Of a DNA stretch of 53,911 nt, positions 26,490-35,160 are shown in pieces. Made by a program: the position numbers and the translations under genes. The notes under the pieces were generated by a model. The model was given only the letters and a program-made list of their open reading frames with translations. It made no database searches and had not been told where the DNA came from. The DNA comes from Granulosicoccus sp. (GTDB lineage: Bacteria > Pseudomonadota > Gammaproteobacteria > Granulosicoccales > Granulosicoccaceae). Position 1 is the first letter of the stretch, and every line of letters begins with the position of its first letter. The stretch lies in NCBI GenBank assembly GCA_023301725.1, contig JALZUD010000015.1, positions 1-53,911 on the forward strand, given 5' to 3'.

Positions 26490-26526
26490 AAAAAAAGAGG
26501 CGGACTAGCATTATGCCAGCCTGCCT
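26490..26526 (-). terminator. Intrinsic terminator immediately upstream of the ABC exporter
   Basis: On the minus strand a stem begins GAGGC and closes with GCCTC, about 15 pairs long with one mismatch and two G-U pairs. It is followed by TTTTTTT. It lies 137 bp after the binding-protein stop and ends 15 bp before the ABC exporter ATG. It should end the binding-protein transcript. Confidence 0.75.
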
Positions 26527-26662
26527 CGTACTCTATCAGTAAGCTATGAGCAACGCCCTTGTGCTTGACGTTACAAGAGGGGCTAAATCTTGAGCGGCTT
26601 GGAATTTAAACCAACCACGGCTCTTATCAGAACCGCAGACCTCTCAGGTTAAACCGAGACCT

Positions 26663-28036
26663 CTATTTCAGGGCATCCCAACTTCTTTGGATCTCAGTAG
26701 CAACTTCCTTAGCATCCGCACCACCTGCATAGTCAACCATGCCAGTCCAGAATGAACCCGCTCCAACGCCACCAGGCATTAAATCAGAGCCATCAAAACG
26801 GAATGTGGTTGCGTTAAGCAGAATCTCATTCATTTGCGCTGTTGCCGCATCACTGAACAGATCCGTGTTCACGCCTTTGTGAGGCGTGAGAAAGCTGGAC
26901 TGCGCCATGTACAGCTCATGGGCGATAGGCGTTTGCAGCCACTCCATGAAAACCTGCGCCGCTTCGTTATCGTCAGTGATGGTAAACAACGTGCCTGCAC
27001 CCAGAACTGGCTTGCCTAAGTCCTTATCAGCATAAGCTGGGAAGTAGAAAAAATCAGCGTCAGCACCCACTTCTGTACCTTCAGGAAAGAACGCAGGAAT
27101 GAATGAAGCCTGACGATGCATGTAGCACTGAGGCGGTGAGCTGAACAAACCCTTGGGGCTGTCACGGAAATCAGTGGTGGCAACGGCACCTGCACCACCA
27201 GAGACAAAGTCATCGTTGCGCGCAAAGTACCCAAACTCTTCAATAGCGGCAACAACCTTCGGGTCATCAAACGACATTTCGTTAGACACCCACGCATCGT
27301 AGTCTTCAGGAGATTGCGTGCGCAGCATGAGATCTTCTACCCAATCTGTTGCAGGCCAGCCAGTAGCGCCACCAGAACCTAACCCGATACACCAAGGTGT
27401 ATCTCCATCAGCCACGATTTGATCGGTCAATGATTTCAGCTCTTCCATCGTTTCTGGTATTTCGTATCCCGCGTCTTCAAACGTCTCTGGCACGTACCAA
27501 ACGATGGACTTAAGATCGACTTTATAGAAGAAGCCATAAAGCCCTTCCTCACCATCAGCACCAGCCATGCTGCCAAGATCTACCCACGATTGTCCAGCTG
27601 CGTAGTTCTCCAATAAGAACGCCTCTGTTGAGTCAGGCAGCGGCGACAGAAAACCTTGTGATGCAAAGTTTGCTGCTAAACCCGGTTGAGGAAAGACGGC
27701 AATGTTTGGAGCAGAGCCCGCTGTTACATCAATAAGGATTTGTTGCTCGAAGCTATCAGAGCCTGTGTAGCTAACGCTGGCACCGGTTGCAGCCTCAAAA
27801 TAGCCAATCATGTTGACGACAAATTCCTGATCAGACAACCATGGACCAAAAATGGTTAATTCTTGACCACTCAGGTCATTTCCTTCAGCAAAGCTGTTGT
27901 AGCTTTCCCAGTTAAACTCGCCCTCGCCAATAGGAAAAAGTAATTCATCTTGTGCCTGCACGGAACTGATTGACAGAGCAACTAGCGCTGCCAAAGTAGA
28001 CACTTTACATGCCATGCCATTTTTATTAGAACTCAT
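26663..28036 (-). CDS. aglE: Alpha-glucoside ABC transporter substrate-binding protein
   Basis: This 457-residue periplasmic protein has a signal peptide ending SSVQA (residue ~28). The mature domain is a family 1 sugar-binding fold: LTIFGPWLSDQEFVVNMIGY, AGSAPNIAVFPQPGLAANFA and a late FTITDDNEAAQVFMEWLQTP. It is divergent from the permease-ATPase-glucosidase genes, so the locus is an Agl-type importer with the binding protein transcribed separately. This fits the high expression such proteins need. The ATG at 28036 has GGAGAG upstream; a Met at residue 8 is an alternative. A promoter with a perfect -35 lies ~130 bp upstream. Substrates of this family include sucrose, maltose and trehalose. 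Confidence 0.85.
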   Translation of the reverse strand: MSSNKNGMACKVSTLAALVALSISSVQAQDELLFPIGEGEFNWESYNSFAEGNDLSGQELTIFGPWLSDQEFVVNMIGYFEAATGASVSYTGSDSFEQQILIDVTAGSAPNIAVFPQPGLAANFASQGFLSPLPDSTEAFLLENYAAGQSWVDLGSMAGADGEEGLYGFFYKVDLKSIVWYVPETFEDAGYEIPETMEELKSLTDQIVADGDTPWCIGLGSGGATGWPATDWVEDLMLRTQSPEDYDAWVSNEMSFDDPKVVAAIEEFGYFARNDDFVSGGAGAVATTDFRDSPKGLFSSPPQCYMHRQASFIPAFFPEGTEVGADADFFYFPAYADKDLGKPVLGAGTLFTITDDNEAAQVFMEWLQTPIAHELYMAQSSFLTPHKGVNTDLFSDAATAQMNEILLNATTFRFDGSDLMPGGVGAGSFWTGMVDYAGGADAKEVATEIQRSWDALK

Positions 28037-28126
28037 AGTGGTGTTCTCTCCAAGTACTCAACAATTGTGGTGGTGTTTCAGTCAATCAAATAGTGAGCAA
28101 ACTGAAATTTATCATTCCTTTTCCTT

Positions 28127-28151
28127 CCCTCAGCTCAGCGATAGCTGAGGG
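28127..28151. promoter_or_regulatory. 9-bp dyad at the transcription start of the binding-protein gene
   Basis: CCCTCAGCT (28127-28135) and AGCTGAGGG (28143-28151) are exact inverted repeats around a 7-base centre. They lie just downstream of the predicted binding-protein promoter, near +5 to +30. The position suits an operator for a sugar-responsive repressor or a stabilising 5' hairpin. No T-run follows on the minus strand. Confidence 0.45.
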
Positions 28152-28162
28152 CTAAGTGACTG

Positions 28163-28191
28163 ATACTAAACCTGAATGCTACGGGTGTCAA
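28163..28191 (-). promoter_or_regulatory. Predicted promoter of the alpha-glucoside binding-protein gene
   Basis: Minus strand: a perfect TTGACA -35 (28191-28186), a 17-bp spacer and TAGTAT -10 (28168-28163, 4/6). The start would fall near 28156, leaving a leader of ~120 nt that begins with the dyad at 28127-28151. Confidence 0.5.
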
Positions 28192-28207
28192 AAAAGTTCA
28201 AGATTTG

Positions 28208-28236
28208 TTGACTATGATTTACCACTCGTGAATACT
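28208..28236 (+). promoter_or_regulatory. Predicted promoter of the agl permease operon
   Basis: Plus strand: TTGACT -35 (28208-28213), a 17-bp spacer and AATACT -10 (28231-28236, 4/6), about 107 bp upstream of the first permease gene. It lies back to back with the binding-protein promoter within 75 bp, so one regulator could control both. Confidence 0.4.
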
Positions 28237-28343
28237 GAAAATGTAAGGTCTTGCAGGCCTTTCTGCAGCCAGCTTAATTAGGCTGTATTGTCTACCTGTG
28301 CTCTGCACGTCTGGGCAACGCAACAATCAAATCAGGGAACCCG

Positions 28344-29351
28344 ATGCACCCAGCCTTTCAAGCTGTACTGACTATTGTGATAGGCGTGGGAGGCTGCGTA
28401 GGCTACTTCTACTTCTCCAATCAATTCCTTGACAAGGTGTTGTTTCCCGCGAAAGGCGCTAATGCTGCGCGCAACATCACGCGCGCCAACATCTTACGGC
28501 CCTGGCTGTTTCTGTTTCCAGCACTGGCAGCTCTTGGGATATATCTTGCCTACCCAGTGTTCGAAACTCTTCGCTTATCACTTAGTGAAAGGCTGCCAGG
28601 CAATCAGTCGCAATACGTGGGTTTTGACAATTATCAACAAATGTTCACTGAACCCAAATTCTGGGAAGCACTGACGAACAATTTACTGTGGCTATTGGTT
28701 GTGCCCGCGCTATCAACTGCATTCGGACTACTAGCAGCGCAACTATCAGACAGAGTGCGTTGGGGCAACATAGCCAAGTCGTTTATCTTTATGCCGATGG
28801 CTATCTCATTTGTGGGGGCGGCGGTCATCTGGAAGCTTATTTACGACACACGACCCGTCGAGCAGGAACAAATTGGCGTGCTAAACGCCCTCTATCTCTT
28901 TTTTGGTGGCGATCAACCCATCACCTGGCTGACACAGATTCCTACTAACAGCTTTCTACTGATGCTCGTCTTGGTGTGGATTCAAACGGGCTTTGCCATG
29001 GTGATTCTGTCTGCCGCGTTGCGTGGTGTTCCAGAAGAGACAATAGAAGCTGCCATTGTTGATGGGGCCAACCCTTTTCAGGTCTTTTTCAAAATCAAAG
29101 TGCCACAAATCAAGAACACTATTGTGGTTGTCTGGACCACTATCACTATAGTAGTGCTCAAGGTGTTTGATATTGTGTTTGCCATGACCAACGGTCAATG
29201 GGAAACACAGGTTCTTGCCAACTACATGTACGACAAGATGTTTCGAGCACAAGACTGGGGGGTTGGCTCTGCAAGCGCTATGATCATCATGCTACTGGTC
29301 TCCCCCATCCTTGTCTGGAATGTATACAACGCGCGCAAGGAGATGCAGTAA
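28344..29351 (+). CDS. aglF: Alpha-glucoside ABC transporter permease, MalF-like
   Basis: This 335-residue inner-membrane protein starts at an ATG with AGGGA five bases ahead. After two N-terminal helices come the permease core helices and the EAA loop VPEETIEAAIVDGANPFQVF, which contacts the ATPase. It is the first gene of the agl operon. Its stop codon overlaps the ATG of the next permease by one base (TAATG), implying translational coupling. With the second permease it forms the transmembrane channel of the sugar importer. Confidence 0.87.
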   Translation: MHPAFQAVLTIVIGVGGCVGYFYFSNQFLDKVLFPAKGANAARNITRANILRPWLFLFPALAALGIYLAYPVFETLRLSLSERLPGNQSQYVGFDNYQQMFTEPKFWEALTNNLLWLLVVPALSTAFGLLAAQLSDRVRWGNIAKSFIFMPMAISFVGAAVIWKLIYDTRPVEQEQIGVLNALYLFFGGDQPITWLTQIPTNSFLLMLVLVWIQTGFAMVILSAALRGVPEETIEAAIVDGANPFQVFFKIKVPQIKNTIVVVWTTITIVVLKVFDIVFAMTNGQWETQVLANYMYDKMFRAQDWGVGSASAMIIMLLVSPILVWNVYNARKEMQ

Positions 29352-30499
29352 TGTCATCAATTGCCGGTACTAAATCAAGTCTTGTCTGGGTTGTTCATCT
29401 GTCGTTGGTAGCCATGGTACTGCTATGGCTGTTTCCCACAGCAGGCCTGCTGGTGTCCTCTTTCAGAACAACCGATCAGATCGCTAGCGGCGGTTGGTGG
29501 AACTCATTATCTGCATCAGAGCAGAACCTCACACTGCGCTCGGCAGCTCCAGAATTGCAGGTTGAAAGCGACGGTTCGTTTGTTATAGAAGGCAATCTGT
29601 TTGAACAAAATTCAAAGGCAGTTATATCTGTTTGGGGAATCAGTTCGCGTAGCATTGATGCCTATGAGGCAGGGGCTATGGCAACGCTGAAAGATGGTTC
29701 GACCATCGTAGTGCAGTCTAATGGCGACTACCAGCGGCAAAGCTCAGAAGAAATAACAGGGCGTCGTGGCCAACGTATCTTTGCCACCGCTTTAACACCA
29801 CCAGAATTTACGTTGAACAACTACAAGAAAGTCTTGTTTGACGAAAAAAATGCGGAGGGTATGGGCAAAGCCTTCTTCAATACGCTAACGGTCACTATAC
29901 CCGCCACTATCATTCCGATACTGGTGGCAGCATTTGCTGCCTATGCCTTAGCATGGATGGATTTCCCCGGTAGAGCCTTGCTTGTGGCAGCCGTTGTAGG
30001 TTTGTTAGTGGTGCCGCTACAACTTGCCTTAATACCGCTGCTCACTTTGCATAATCAGATTGGTATCGGTAAAGGCTATCTAGGGGTGTGGCTTGCCCAT
30101 ACTGGGTTTGGTCTGCCACTAGCGATATACCTATTGCGCAATTATATGGTGGGCTTACCCAGAGACATCATTGAAAATGCACGTGTAGATGGTGCTAGTG
30201 ATTTTCAGATTTTTGTCAAAATTATCTTACCGCTATCATTCCCAGCACTCGCCTCCTTCGCCATTTTTCAATTTTTATGGACTTGGAACGATCTACTCGT
30301 GGCTCTTGTGTTCCTGGTAGATTCCAGTGGTGAAACAACGGTAATGACAAAACAGATTGTGGAGATGTTGGGAACACGCGGTGGCGACTGGGAAATATTA
30401 GCCACTTCAGCCTTTGTTTCCATTGCAGTGCCACTGGCGGTGTTCTTCGCCATGCAGAAATATTTAGTACGCGGCTTGCTAGCGGGTTCGGTTAAATAG
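29351..30499 (+). CDS. aglG: Alpha-glucoside ABC transporter permease, MalG-like
   Basis: This 382-residue inner-membrane protein takes the ATG at 29351, one base inside the previous stop, as its start. Frame extension further upstream overlaps the first permease and is not real. One N-terminal helix precedes a long periplasmic insertion (~40-150, containing VESDGSFVIEGNLF), which is usual for AglG-type permeases. The core helices and the EAA loop LPRDIIENARVDGASDFQIF follow. It partners the MalF-like permease. Confidence 0.87.
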   Translation: MSSIAGTKSSLVWVVHLSLVAMVLLWLFPTAGLLVSSFRTTDQIASGGWWNSLSASEQNLTLRSAAPELQVESDGSFVIEGNLFEQNSKAVISVWGISSRSIDAYEAGAMATLKDGSTIVVQSNGDYQRQSSEEITGRRGQRIFATALTPPEFTLNNYKKVLFDEKNAEGMGKAFFNTLTVTIPATIIPILVAAFAAYALAWMDFPGRALLVAAVVGLLVVPLQLALIPLLTLHNQIGIGKGYLGVWLAHTGFGLPLAIYLLRNYMVGLPRDIIENARVDGASDFQIFVKIILPLSFPALASFAIFQFLWTWNDLLVALVFLVDSSGETTVMTKQIVEMLGTRGGDWEILATSAFVSIAVPLAVFFAMQKYLVRGLLAGSVK

Positions 30500-30537
30500 A
30501 CCCTATCGTTGCATAAAAATTACTACGGAATATCACC

Positions 30538-31644
30538 ATGACAAGCCTGACACTGCGCGATGTTGAAAAAACCTACCCTGGTAAAGTCAATGTACTTAAC
30601 AACATCAATCTGGAAATTCGCACGGGTGAGCTGATTGTTTTTGTGGGGCCATCGGGTTGTGGAAAATCCACCTTACTACGGATGATTGCCGGCCTGGAGT
30701 CCATCACGAGTGGTGAATTCACCATTGACGGCGTGCGTATGAACGAAATGCCGCCAGCTAAACGTGGCATCGCTATGGTGTTTCAGTCGTACGCACTCTA
30801 CCCGCACATGACGGTGCGTGACAACATGGCATTTGCGTTAAAAATTGCCAAGAAAACCCCTGCAGAAGTAGATGCACTTATTAGCAAAGTCGCTGACACA
30901 CTCCAACTCACGGAGTTACTGGATCGCCTGCCCAAAGCCTTGTCAGGTGGTCAAAGACAACGTGTTGCTATCGGACGATCCATAGTCCGCAACCCCAAGG
31001 TCTATCTGTTTGATGAACCACTATCGAATCTTGACGCAGCCCTTCGGGTAGCCACTCGCATAGAGATTGCACAGCTCAAAGAGAGCATGCCCGAATCCAC
31101 TATGGTGTATGTGACACACGATCAGGTAGAGGCTATGACGCTCGCGTCCAGGATTGTAGTGCTGGCCAATAAAGGTATTGCGCAAGTGGGCACACCACTG
31201 GAGCTCTACGAAACACCGGACAATGAATTTGTTGCACAGTTCATTGGCTCACCCGCCATGAACCTGCTACCGGGAAAAATTGTAAGTACAGGAGACACAA
31301 CCACGGTGAGCGTGGAAGGCGGTGGAGGCATGATCAGCTCTGCTGTTTCCACTAGTGCAGATTGGCAAGATGCCGTTGTTAACGTGGGTATTCGCCCCGA
31401 ACACATGCTGATTGCGTCCGGAGACAACTACGCCTATGAGAATGTCATTAAAATTTCTGAGGCTTTGGGTGAAGTAACACAGGTATATTTCGAAAATCAC
31501 GATGAGCACAGCGGCCCTGTTATTGCCAAGTTGCAGGGAATACACCGTGATGTACGTAACAAGATCCTGCGCATGTCAGCGGAGCCGTCCAATGTGCACC
31601 TGTTCTCTAATGGGCAATCGCTACGCGAGCGTCAGAAGCACTGA
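30538..31644 (+). CDS. aglK: Sugar ABC transporter ATP-binding protein (MalK/UgpC type)
   Basis: This 368-residue ATPase has Walker A GPSGCGKSTLLRMIAG (residues ~38-53), a Q-loop in FQSYALYPHMTV, signature LSGGQRQRVAIGRSIV, Walker B VYLFDEPLSNLDA and the switch His in VTHDQVEAMTLA. A C-terminal regulatory beta domain (TOBE-like, from ~240, with GIRPEHM) marks it as the MalK class. It energises the two permeases encoded just upstream (38 bp). Proteins of this class often serve several sugar transporters. Confidence 0.9.
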   Translation: MTSLTLRDVEKTYPGKVNVLNNINLEIRTGELIVFVGPSGCGKSTLLRMIAGLESITSGEFTIDGVRMNEMPPAKRGIAMVFQSYALYPHMTVRDNMAFALKIAKKTPAEVDALISKVADTLQLTELLDRLPKALSGGQRQRVAIGRSIVRNPKVYLFDEPLSNLDAALRVATRIEIAQLKESMPESTMVYVTHDQVEAMTLASRIVVLANKGIAQVGTPLELYETPDNEFVAQFIGSPAMNLLPGKIVSTGDTTTVSVEGGGGMISSAVSTSADWQDAVVNVGIRPEHMLIASGDNYAYENVIKISEALGEVTQVYFENHDEHSGPVIAKLQGIHRDVRNKILRMSAEPSNVHLFSNGQSLRERQKH

Positions 31645-31684
31645 ATGAACCGCTTGCGGCACGTGTCCTGCTGGTGTATGTAGA

Positions 31685-33391
31685 ATGCGTGGCTTGCCAC
31701 CTGCTAAAAGATTAAAGCACATGATTTTTTCTTCTATAAGCGTTGTTGAGCCAGAAGTGGTAGTCGACAAAGATTGGTGGCGCGGTGCTGTTATCTATCA
31801 GATCTACCCGCGCTCCTACCAAGATTCCAACAGGGATGGTATTGGCGATTTAGCCGGTATCAAAGATCGCTTACAGCACATTGCTGACCTGGGTGCTGAT
31901 GCCGTCTGGATCTCCCCATTTTTCAAGTCTCCAATGAAAGACTTTGGGTATGACGTATCTGGTTACAAAGATATTGATCCTATGTTTGGCGATCTACATT
32001 CCTTTGATGAGCTCATTGAGCATGCCCATGCACTAGATCTGAAGGTCATGATTGATCTAGTGCTCTCGCATACCTCTGATCAACATAGCTGGTTTGCACA
32101 ATCGTGCTCAAGTCGAGACAACGAGCGACACGACTGGTACGTGTGGTCTGATGGAAAACCCGATGGCAGCCCACCTAACAATTGGCTATCAATATTTGGT
32201 GGCCCTGGCTGGACATGGCACCCTACCCGTTGCCAGTACTACCAACACAACTTTTTATCTTCTCAACCTGATCTGAATTTTCACAATCACGATGTACAGG
32301 ATGCGCTACTCGACGTTGCTAAGTTCTGGCTTGATCGCGGCGTCGACGGTTTTCGCCTGGATACCATCAATTTCTATTTTTGCGATCAACAGTTACGTGA
32401 CAACCCTGCACTGGATCCTGCACTTAGAAATGCTGATACGGCACCAGAGGTTAATCCCTACAATTATCAAGAACATTTATTCGACAAAAGCCGCAATGAA
32501 AATTTAGACTTTCTCGAACGCTTTCGTGCTGTGCTCGATGAGTACCCTGCGGCCACCTGTGTGGGCGAAATTGGTGACGCACAAGAAGGTATGCGACTGT
32601 TACGCGAATATACAGAGGGCACTCAGCGTGTTCACATGTGTTACACATTTGATTTTTTATCAGCAGAACCACCCACAGCGGAACGTTTTGCACATGTTCT
32701 AACTCAATTCAAGAAAGAGGCAGCAGATAGCTGGGTTTGCTGGGCATTTTCAAACCATGATGTAGTCAGGTATGTCACCCGCTGGAATTTGTCAAAGAAA
32801 TTCAACCACAGCCAAGTTAAAGTGCTTGCCTCCTTACTGATGTCGATGCGTGGGTCTGTGTGCCTCTACCAAGGCGAGGAGCTTGGTTTACCCGAGGCGG
32901 AGATCCCTTTCGAGAAACTGCAAGACCCGTATGGCATTGCATTCTGGCCTGAATTCAAGGGTCGTGATGGTTGCCGAACGCCCATGGTGTGGGAGAGCGA
33001 TGCTACCAATGCAGGTTTTTCAACCACTGACACCTGGCTACCCGTACCTGAAGCGCACAGAAAACTTGCGGTGTCTGAACAGCAGGGAATTGACACTAGT
33101 GTGCTAGAACACTATCGACGTTTTCTACAGTTCCGCCGAGCAAACCCGACACTCATCAAAGGTGAGCTCACTAACATTACTGTTATGGCTAGCAACATAT
33201 TAACGTTTGTTCGAACTCACGAGAACGAGACGCTGTACTGCGCGTTCAATTTGGGTGCTGAACGAGTTCGTTGCGAAATCGAAACTCAGCAAGAGGCGCA
33301 ATTGCTTGATGGACATGGTTTTGAGTCAATCTGGAAAGATGGTGCACTGGAAATACCTGCCTTCAGTGCAGCTTACGTCAAGTTAGTGTGA
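31685..33391 (+). CDS. aglA: GH13 alpha-glucosidase of the agl operon
   Basis: This 568-residue cytoplasmic enzyme has no signal peptide. It opens with WWRGAVIYQIYPRSYQDSN, typical of oligo-1,6-/alpha-glucosidases. The catalytic triad of family GH13 is in place: Asp226 nucleophile (DGFRLDT), Glu295 acid/base (CVGEIG) and Asp359 (FSNHDVVR). It should hydrolyse imported alpha-glucosides (sucrose-, maltose- or trehalose-like) after uptake. It follows the ATPase gene by 40 bp. The ATG at 31685 is chosen; an ATG at 31721 is also possible because residues 1-12 look non-conserved. The stop codon overlaps a GTG of the next frame (GTGA). Confidence 0.9.
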   Translation: MRGLPPAKRLKHMIFSSISVVEPEVVVDKDWWRGAVIYQIYPRSYQDSNRDGIGDLAGIKDRLQHIADLGADAVWISPFFKSPMKDFGYDVSGYKDIDPMFGDLHSFDELIEHAHALDLKVMIDLVLSHTSDQHSWFAQSCSSRDNERHDWYVWSDGKPDGSPPNNWLSIFGGPGWTWHPTRCQYYQHNFLSSQPDLNFHNHDVQDALLDVAKFWLDRGVDGFRLDTINFYFCDQQLRDNPALDPALRNADTAPEVNPYNYQEHLFDKSRNENLDFLERFRAVLDEYPAATCVGEIGDAQEGMRLLREYTEGTQRVHMCYTFDFLSAEPPTAERFAHVLTQFKKEAADSWVCWAFSNHDVVRYVTRWNLSKKFNHSQVKVLASLLMSMRGSVCLYQGEELGLPEAEIPFEKLQDPYGIAFWPEFKGRDGCRTPMVWESDATNAGFSTTDTWLPVPEAHRKLAVSEQQGIDTSVLEHYRRFLQFRRANPTLIKGELTNITVMASNILTFVRTHENETLYCAFNLGAERVRCEIETQQEAQLLDGHGFESIWKDGALEIPAFSAAYVKLV

Positions 33392-33414
33392 GCATAGAAC
33401 GCGGCGGATCAACA

Positions 33415-33921
33415 ATGTATCAATCACGTACCCTCGTGGCTTTATGCCGACTCACTATGGCTGTTACGCTATTGTCCGGATGTGCCGCATTTCAACCACC
33501 AGCGCGTCCCCTCTATACGGGAGTTGATAATGTCAGCATTGCTGATTCTGAGCAAATAGTGGGCACTTGGACGGTCGTGGAGCTAAACCCCCTGCCAGAC
33601 GCCCCAGTGCAAACAACAACCATTGAATATATGGCCAATGGAAAGGTCACAGGTTATGTTAAATCTTTAGAAGGAGATCCTGTGCTGCCAGTAGGTTTCA
33701 CCATGACGCTTACCGGTGATTGGAAACTAGAAGGCGATGTGGTTACTCACACAAATATGACCATAGCCGGCCCCGATGACAGTCTATTCTCACAATTGCT
33801 GGCAGAGACTTTAAACAGTCAACCCAAACTGGAAAGCCGAGCTAACATCATGGAAGTGGAAGCTGATCGCATAGTCATGATTGGACGTGAAGGCGCTGCT
33901 ATGGAATATAGGCGGCAATAA
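33415..33921 (+). CDS. Small lipoprotein with lipocalin-like domain at the end of the agl operon
   Basis: This 168-residue protein starts at the ATG at 33415 (GGCGG and GGA just upstream); a GTG at 33388 overlapping the glucosidase stop is an alternative. A lipobox LLSGC places the lipidated Cys at residue 23. The mature part opens EQIVGTWTVVELNPLP, then TTTIEYMANGKVTGY, GDWKLEGDVVTHTN and a closing IVMIGREGAAMEYR. This series of beta strands resembles lipocalin-like domains. It is likely co-transcribed with the sugar uptake genes, but I cannot assign a role. Asp is absent at +2 (Ala), so it is probably sorted to the outer membrane. Confidence 0.6.
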   Translation: MYQSRTLVALCRLTMAVTLLSGCAAFQPPARPLYTGVDNVSIADSEQIVGTWTVVELNPLPDAPVQTTTIEYMANGKVTGYVKSLEGDPVLPVGFTMTLTGDWKLEGDVVTHTNMTIAGPDDSLFSQLLAETLNSQPKLESRANIMEVEADRIVMIGREGAAMEYRRQ

Positions 33922-33974
33922 TTGTTATAGCTCGACGCCTCACCCTCGAGACTGCACCTGCACAGGGCCCCAAC

Positions 33975-35114
33975 TTATGCTTTGCGCCGAGCGCTTGCAA
34001 TTCCGGCACCCTCTGACAACGAGGCAAGCTTGGCAAATGCAATGGATGGGTCAACAGCCCCAAAGCCTGCGAATGTTCCAAAGCCACAATCTGAACCAGC
34101 AACTACGCGCTCAGCACCCACGATATCAGTGAAACGTTCGACACGCTGTGCAACCACTTCCGGGTGCTCGACAAAATTGGTGGTACTGTCGATAACTCCA
34201 GGCACTAGTACTTTGTCATCAGGTATGTCTGCTGCGCGATCTCGAAATACTGTCCATTCATGGGCATGGCGCGGGTTGGAAGTTTCAAACAAAACATAAG
34301 CTGCATGCGTATTCATGAGTGTGTCAAACATAGTAGCCATGTCGATATCACACACGTGCGGCCCTTCGTAATTCCCCCAACAGATATGTACACGTACACG
34401 ATCTTTCGGTATATCACGCAACGCATGATTAAGAGCCTCAACATGAGACTGCGCGATTTTGACAAATTCGGCGTCTGACAAATCATTGAATAGCATGTGG
34501 CGCGATAGCGCCAGATCAGGACAATCCAATTGCAAGAATAAACCGGAAGCCACGATGGTCTCGTACTCTTCTTTCATTGCATCAGCAAGCGCTGCCAGAT
34601 ACGCTTCACGGCTGGCATAAAATTGATTGGCAAGAAAAAGCGAGATGACTCCTGGGGAGGCCGCGTTCATAAACCCTTGGCTTACACCATGGCGGTTCAT
34701 GGCACTTTTCAAATTATTGATGTCTTTGTTCAATTCAATTTGATCTTTGGCGCGCACTTCACCAGTACACATGGGGCGCGCATACTCAGGAGTACCTCCA
34801 GCGTTTGCTAGTCGCTCAAGAAAACTGGGGAACAGCTTTAAATCGGCTGGTGCGTTTCTGGGACTGTCACCTTCAAAGCCGGTGTAGCGATCTTTTACGT
34901 ACGTGGCGTAGGATATTTTCGAGGTCTCACCATCAGACACGATGTCTATTCCAGCAGCCTTTTGTTTTTGCACACAGTCGTCAACGCCTGCACTCATGGT
35001 TTTATCAAATACATCCTTGTCGTAGTCAAGACCTTTTTCGCGGGCGAAAATAAGGTCGACCACTTCCTGACTACGGGGCAAGGACCCCACATGAGTTGAA
35101 AGCGTTTTTGACAT
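33975..35114 (-). CDS. Cobalamin-independent methionine synthase-like (MetE C-terminal family) methyltransferase
   Basis: This 379-residue protein is only the catalytic half of a MetE-type enzyme. It begins TLSTHVGSLPRSQEVVD, a typical family start. The zinc ligands are visible: His243 and Cys245 in RVHICWGN, and Cys343 in GSDCGFG. Stand-alone proteins of this kind transfer methyl groups to thiols or act on coenzyme M-like thiols; they are not full-length MetE (~750 residues). GAGGAG precedes the ATG at 35114. It is third in a same-strand row after phnM and the DUF1045 gene (46 bp gap), which suggests a link to organic phosphonate or methyl metabolism. The true acceptor is unknown. Confidence 0.82.
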   Translation of the reverse strand: MSKTLSTHVGSLPRSQEVVDLIFAREKGLDYDKDVFDKTMSAGVDDCVQKQKAAGIDIVSDGETSKISYATYVKDRYTGFEGDSPRNAPADLKLFPSFLERLANAGGTPEYARPMCTGEVRAKDQIELNKDINNLKSAMNRHGVSQGFMNAASPGVISLFLANQFYASREAYLAALADAMKEEYETIVASGLFLQLDCPDLALSRHMLFNDLSDAEFVKIAQSHVEALNHALRDIPKDRVRVHICWGNYEGPHVCDIDMATMFDTLMNTHAAYVLFETSNPRHAHEWTVFRDRAADIPDDKVLVPGVIDSTTNFVEHPEVVAQRVERFTDIVGAERVVAGSDCGFGTFAGFGAVDPSIAFAKLASLSEGAGIASARRKA

Positions 35115-35160
35115 GAGTTAGGCTCTCCTCAAAGAGCAATAAGGAACAAATAGGTAGAGG

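Noticed and set aside
29198-29350. Extended N-terminus for the second agl permease
   Set aside because: It would overlap the first permease by 150 bp. The ATG at 29351 overlapping the previous stop is the normal coupled start.
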